This document shows positions 42,579 to 45,436 of a stretch of 45,436 nucleotides of DNA, piece by piece. The stretch is taken from contig VSPN01000018.1 of NCBI GenBank assembly GCA_009775355.1, positions 1 to 45,436 on the forward strand, written 5' to 3'. The notes below the pieces were generated by a model, which was given only the letters and a program-made list of their open reading frames with translations, did no database searches and was not told where the DNA came from. A program made the translations under genes and the position numbers. Position 1 is the stretch's first letter. Every line of letters begins with the position of its first letter. The stretch is from Muribaculaceae bacterium. GTDB taxonomy: Bacteria; Bacteroidota; Bacteroidia; Bacteroidales; Muribaculaceae.

Positions 42579-45314
42579 TTATGCAATATTTCTATGATAA
42601 ATGATGAAGCCGGCCAACGACAGCAGTGCTGCGTTGGCTTCCTTGATGTTGCCGAATGCCTTTACGAGCTGGGCGGCCTGAGAGGTGTCTTCTTCGCGTA
42701 TGTCCTTTATAGTGACCGCTCCGTTTGATGCAATATAGCGCACAACCAGCTTGATAACTTCAATCTGTTTGTCGGAGATATTTCGCTGGAGCTGTCCGTA
42801 CCAGAGATTGAAATACTGGTTGGCCGAAGAGCAAAGCGAATCGAGGCGTTCTATATGGCCGAGGGCATAACGCACTAGCTGTATTATATTGGTCAACGCT
42901 TCTTTCTCCTCCTGGGAGGAACGGGCTTTGACTTTGTCGCGGTTTATAAGCGAATAGCAATTCCAAAGCTGCGATATGTTGAATTTGGCGTTAGCCGTTA
43001 TAAGATGATTTTTAAGGTCGTTGAGCATCTGGTATGTAAGCGGTTCGCCGGTGTTGTTGTTAAGTATGCGTAATGCCTCGATTTCATCTGCATGTTCACG
43101 GCAGTATTTCTCGAATGCCGAGACCGTCTCCTGAGCCTCCTCTACCGAGAACCCTTTGGAGATAAGGGTGTCTTCTCCCGGTATTATTGTTTTGATGAAG
43201 CCGGCATTGAGCACAAGCAGGTAATGGCGCGCTTCAGGATTGTTTGCAAGTGGCGCAAACAAGCCTTTACGTTCCTGATTCGGTTGGTTGACGTTGATGT
43301 AAGGCGGCAGTTGGGCCGACATTTTGGGGTCGAGAGCCGAGAATATGCGCTCCGACAGATCTGCCATCGATGAACCGTGTGTTCTGGCCGTAAACTCATC
43401 GCGCTGTTCTTCTGTGCATTTTGAAGACACTCGTGCAAGTCGCGCTGCAAGAAGTCTAAAATATCTGTCAGGTAGTTCTCCGTGTGTCATACGTTCAAGA
43501 AGAATCTTGAATGTCATAGTCTCTGTCGGCCCGTCATTCTCATCGGGAGACGGAACTGTTTTGTCCGACTCTGTTACACCGACGGCATCTACAAGATAGA
43601 AACAATCCTTACTATATGCATTGGGTGTGACTTCGCGGAGTCTGTCATCCCCGATGGTACGTGTGCCGCGCCCTTTCATCTGAATATAAAGAGGCTCGCT
43701 GCGGACATCGCGCATGAAAACAAGCACTTCAAGCGGCTTTACATCTGTGCCGGTTGCCACAAGTGTGCAGGTGACTGCAATGCGGAACTCCTTGTCGTTG
43801 CGGAAAGAACGTATTAGGGCATCGCTGTCGCCAGATGAATATGTGATCTTCTGGACAAATTTTTCATCGTTATCTTTGCCGAATACCTCACGGGCAATCC
43901 TGACAATGTTATTGGCATGTGCCTCGTTGAGCGCGAATATAAGAGTCTTGGGGAGGTAGTCAAAATTCGGTTCCCGCTCCGGCTCAATAAACATCTCCGT
44001 ATAGACGGCATCCTTGTAGGTCTGGAGAATAAGTTTTATCTGAGCCGGGTTGATGATGGAGCGGTTTAGCTCCTCCTTGGTGTAACTTTGTGTCTCTCGA
44101 CTGCTGAATGTCTCTACAGTGCCGGTGTAGCGGGTGATCTGACGTAGTTTGTCGCCTACGCGTATAGCACCACCTTCCTCTGTTTCTTTTGTTTTGATGC
44201 GATAGACACGGCATCCGACATTCACTCCATCCACTATCGATTTTTCAAGAGTGTAGTTGACTACCATATTGCTATTGAAAAACTCCATAGTGGCCTGAAC
44301 CGGGGTTGCTGTAAGTCCTAAGATGCGGGCGGCGTTGAAATACTCAAGCACTTTTTTCCAGTTGCCGTAGATTGAGCGGTGACACTCATCGATTATGATA
44401 AGGTCAAAATAGTCGGGTGGCAACTGCGGATTGGGAGGAAGAATTATTTCTTCAGATGTCGCTGTACCTCCTTCTTCCTCATCATCGTTGTCACTCGTTA
44501 TAGGTTCTCCCTTCAGGAAAGCAAACAATCTTTGGATTGTTGATATGACAACATTTGCCGACTTCGGGATAGAGGCTGACTTCAGGCGTTCGACTCCGTA
44601 GATCGTGTTGAATGGATCGCCGGTCTCCGTGAGCTTGTAGGTTCCGAATTCCCCCTCTGCCTGTTTGCCGAGATTGTTCCGGTCGACGAGAAAAAGTACG
44701 CGACGCATCCTTGCGTAGTTCAGAAGACGATAGGCTGCAGTAACTGCTGTGTAGGTTTTTCCGGCTCCGGTGGCCAATACCATCAGTGCGCGGTTTTGTC
44801 CGGCTCGTAAAGATTTTTCAAGCCCGGTTATAGCTTCATACTGGCAATCCCGAAGACCTCGTTTCCGCAATGTCGGCAGTCCAGCAAACCTGTCATCTAT
44901 TCCGAGCAGCTTGGCAATCTCCTTAGGTGAGTGGATGCGGTTGATCTCATTATAGGGTGAATCTTCATCATTCTGATTCCGGAACAGTACGGAATCTCCA
45001 TTTGAGAGATATACCAAAGGAAGCGGATTGGCAATAGTCTGATAGCACTTAGGTACAGAACGGGTATAACGTTCTGCCTGTTCTGCCACATAAGAGGAAT
45101 TGATATCGACTTCCTTTCTTTTGGCTTCGAGCACTCCGACAGCCTTTCCATTGATAAAAAGGAAGTAATCGGCTTCGAGGTTTCCGTCGAGCAACCCCTC
45201 GCGTATAGCTACAGCCGTGGATGCAGGCGAGTAATGTTCGCGGTCGGTCACCTCCCATCCGGCATCCTCAAACCAACGGTCAATCCTAATTCTTGCTCTT
45301 TCTTCGGGAGTCAT
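42579..45314 (-). CDS. hsdR: Type I restriction endonuclease subunit R
   Basis: HsdR is the motor and nuclease subunit that translocates and cleaves unmodified DNA when joined to M2S. The 911-residue protein has an N-terminal PDDEXK nuclease (Glu47/Asp49 and EAK at 63-65 in VLEAKRKEVD). The SF2 helicase core has Walker A ATGAGKT at 181-187, the DECH box at 309-312, LGLTATP and the motif VI arginines in QMKGRGTRT. A C-terminal helical domain of the EcoEI type follows. It is first in the operon. Its promoter must lie in 45315-45390 but no TAnnTTTG box stands out. Confidence 0.96.
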   Translation of the reverse strand: MTPEERARIRIDRWFEDAGWEVTDREHYSPASTAVAIREGLLDGNLEADYFLFINGKAVGVLEAKRKEVDINSSYVAEQAERYTRSVPKCYQTIANPLPLVYLSNGDSVLFRNQNDEDSPYNEINRIHSPKEIAKLLGIDDRFAGLPTLRKRGLRDCQYEAITGLEKSLRAGQNRALMVLATGAGKTYTAVTAAYRLLNYARMRRVLFLVDRNNLGKQAEGEFGTYKLTETGDPFNTIYGVERLKSASIPKSANVVISTIQRLFAFLKGEPITSDNDDEEEGGTATSEEIILPPNPQLPPDYFDLIIIDECHRSIYGNWKKVLEYFNAARILGLTATPVQATMEFFNSNMVVNYTLEKSIVDGVNVGCRVYRIKTKETEEGGAIRVGDKLRQITRYTGTVETFSSRETQSYTKEELNRSIINPAQIKLILQTYKDAVYTEMFIEPEREPNFDYLPKTLIFALNEAHANNIVRIAREVFGKDNDEKFVQKITYSSGDSDALIRSFRNDKEFRIAVTCTLVATGTDVKPLEVLVFMRDVRSEPLYIQMKGRGTRTIGDDRLREVTPNAYSKDCFYLVDAVGVTESDKTVPSPDENDGPTETMTFKILLERMTHGELPDRYFRLLAARLARVSSKCTEEQRDEFTARTHGSSMADLSERIFSALDPKMSAQLPPYINVNQPNQERKGLFAPLANNPEARHYLLVLNAGFIKTIIPGEDTLISKGFSVEEAQETVSAFEKYCREHADEIEALRILNNNTGEPLTYQMLNDLKNHLITANAKFNISQLWNCYSLINRDKVKARSSQEEKEALTNIIQLVRYALGHIERLDSLCSSANQYFNLWYGQLQRNISDKQIEVIKLVVRYIASNGAVTIKDIREEDTSQAAQLVKAFGNIKEANAALLSLAGFIIYHRNIA

Positions 45315-45392
45315 GTTCTTATAATGCTTTATTATCAGAAGTTTCTACGTCATAAAAAATAATATTACTGTCCGCTAAACCATAAAAAGGCG

Positions 45393-45433
45393 AGTCCAAC
45401 TTCCTGAACGGCAGAAGTTGGGCTTACTTTTTG
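45393..45433. terminator. Hairpin upstream of hsdR
   Basis: AGTCCAACTTC (45393-45403) pairs with GAAGTTGGGCT (45414-45424) with one wobble. T runs occur on both sides when read outward, so it may end a minus-strand gene lying beyond the window edge and mark the border of the restriction operon. Confidence 0.65.
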
Positions 45434-45436
45434 TAT

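Overview
The window reads as chromosomal DNA of a gut Bacteroidales bacterium, most likely of the Muribaculaceae type. This is inferred from several signs: promoter -7 boxes of the form TAnnTTTG, few Shine-Dalgarno sequences, type III glutamine synthetase (GlnN), the DapL lysine route, a GTPase-altered EF-G2, a BlaI/BlaR1 pair whose sensor ends in a TonB domain, a DUF5106-thioredoxin protein, and a complete urease cluster, which has been reported for Muribaculaceae. No rRNA, tRNA, insertion sequence, prophage or CRISPR array was found.

Layout. 1-440: AT-rich non-coding leader. 441-2703: ahpC-ahpF peroxide defence. 2829-4985 (minus): EF-G2-like translation factor. 5162-7844: hemW, then an exported PNGase F-type glycoamidase. 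7980-10006: blaI-blaR1-type repressor/sensor pair behind a perfect 38-bp palindrome. 10264-12383: dapF and dapL (meso-DAP for lysine and peptidoglycan). 12451-14640: glnN. 14722-16081 (minus): dus and a DUF486 membrane protein. 16185-17387: flavodiiron protein. 17640-30458 (minus): a long co-directional block with dedA, rpe, ligA, truA, speA, a short ssb, a degenerate argC-like gene, argR, a bifunctional-nuclease gene, mnmA, doxX, a thioredoxin-like protein, an SGNH hydrolase and a BadF-type kinase. 30549-31619 (minus): secreted leucine-rich-repeat protein. 31897-38023: a small membrane protein, then ureA-ureB-ureC-ureE-ureF-ureG-ureD. 38168-38692: small outer-membrane barrel. 38709-38877: 18-bp tandem repeats and a long hairpin. 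38876-45314 (minus): type I restriction island hsdR-hsdM-yhcG(DUF1016)-GIY-YIG/DUF4357-hsdS stub.

How the parts fit. Urease would release ammonia that GlnN can assimilate; all seven structural and assembly genes are present, but no urea or nickel transporter is in the window. AhpCF and the flavodiiron protein suit an anaerobe meeting oxygen and peroxide. SpeA, ArgR and the ArgC-like protein form an arginine/polyamine neighbourhood. The restriction island has R and M subunits but only the first helix of a specificity subunit, and two extra nuclease genes sit where hsdS would be expected.

The best leads for unusual biology are the S-less restriction island with its stub and in-frame palindromes, the ArgC-like protein that lost its catalytic cysteine while overlapping argR, the EF-G2 with altered G motifs, and the nested palindromic operator of the BlaI pair.
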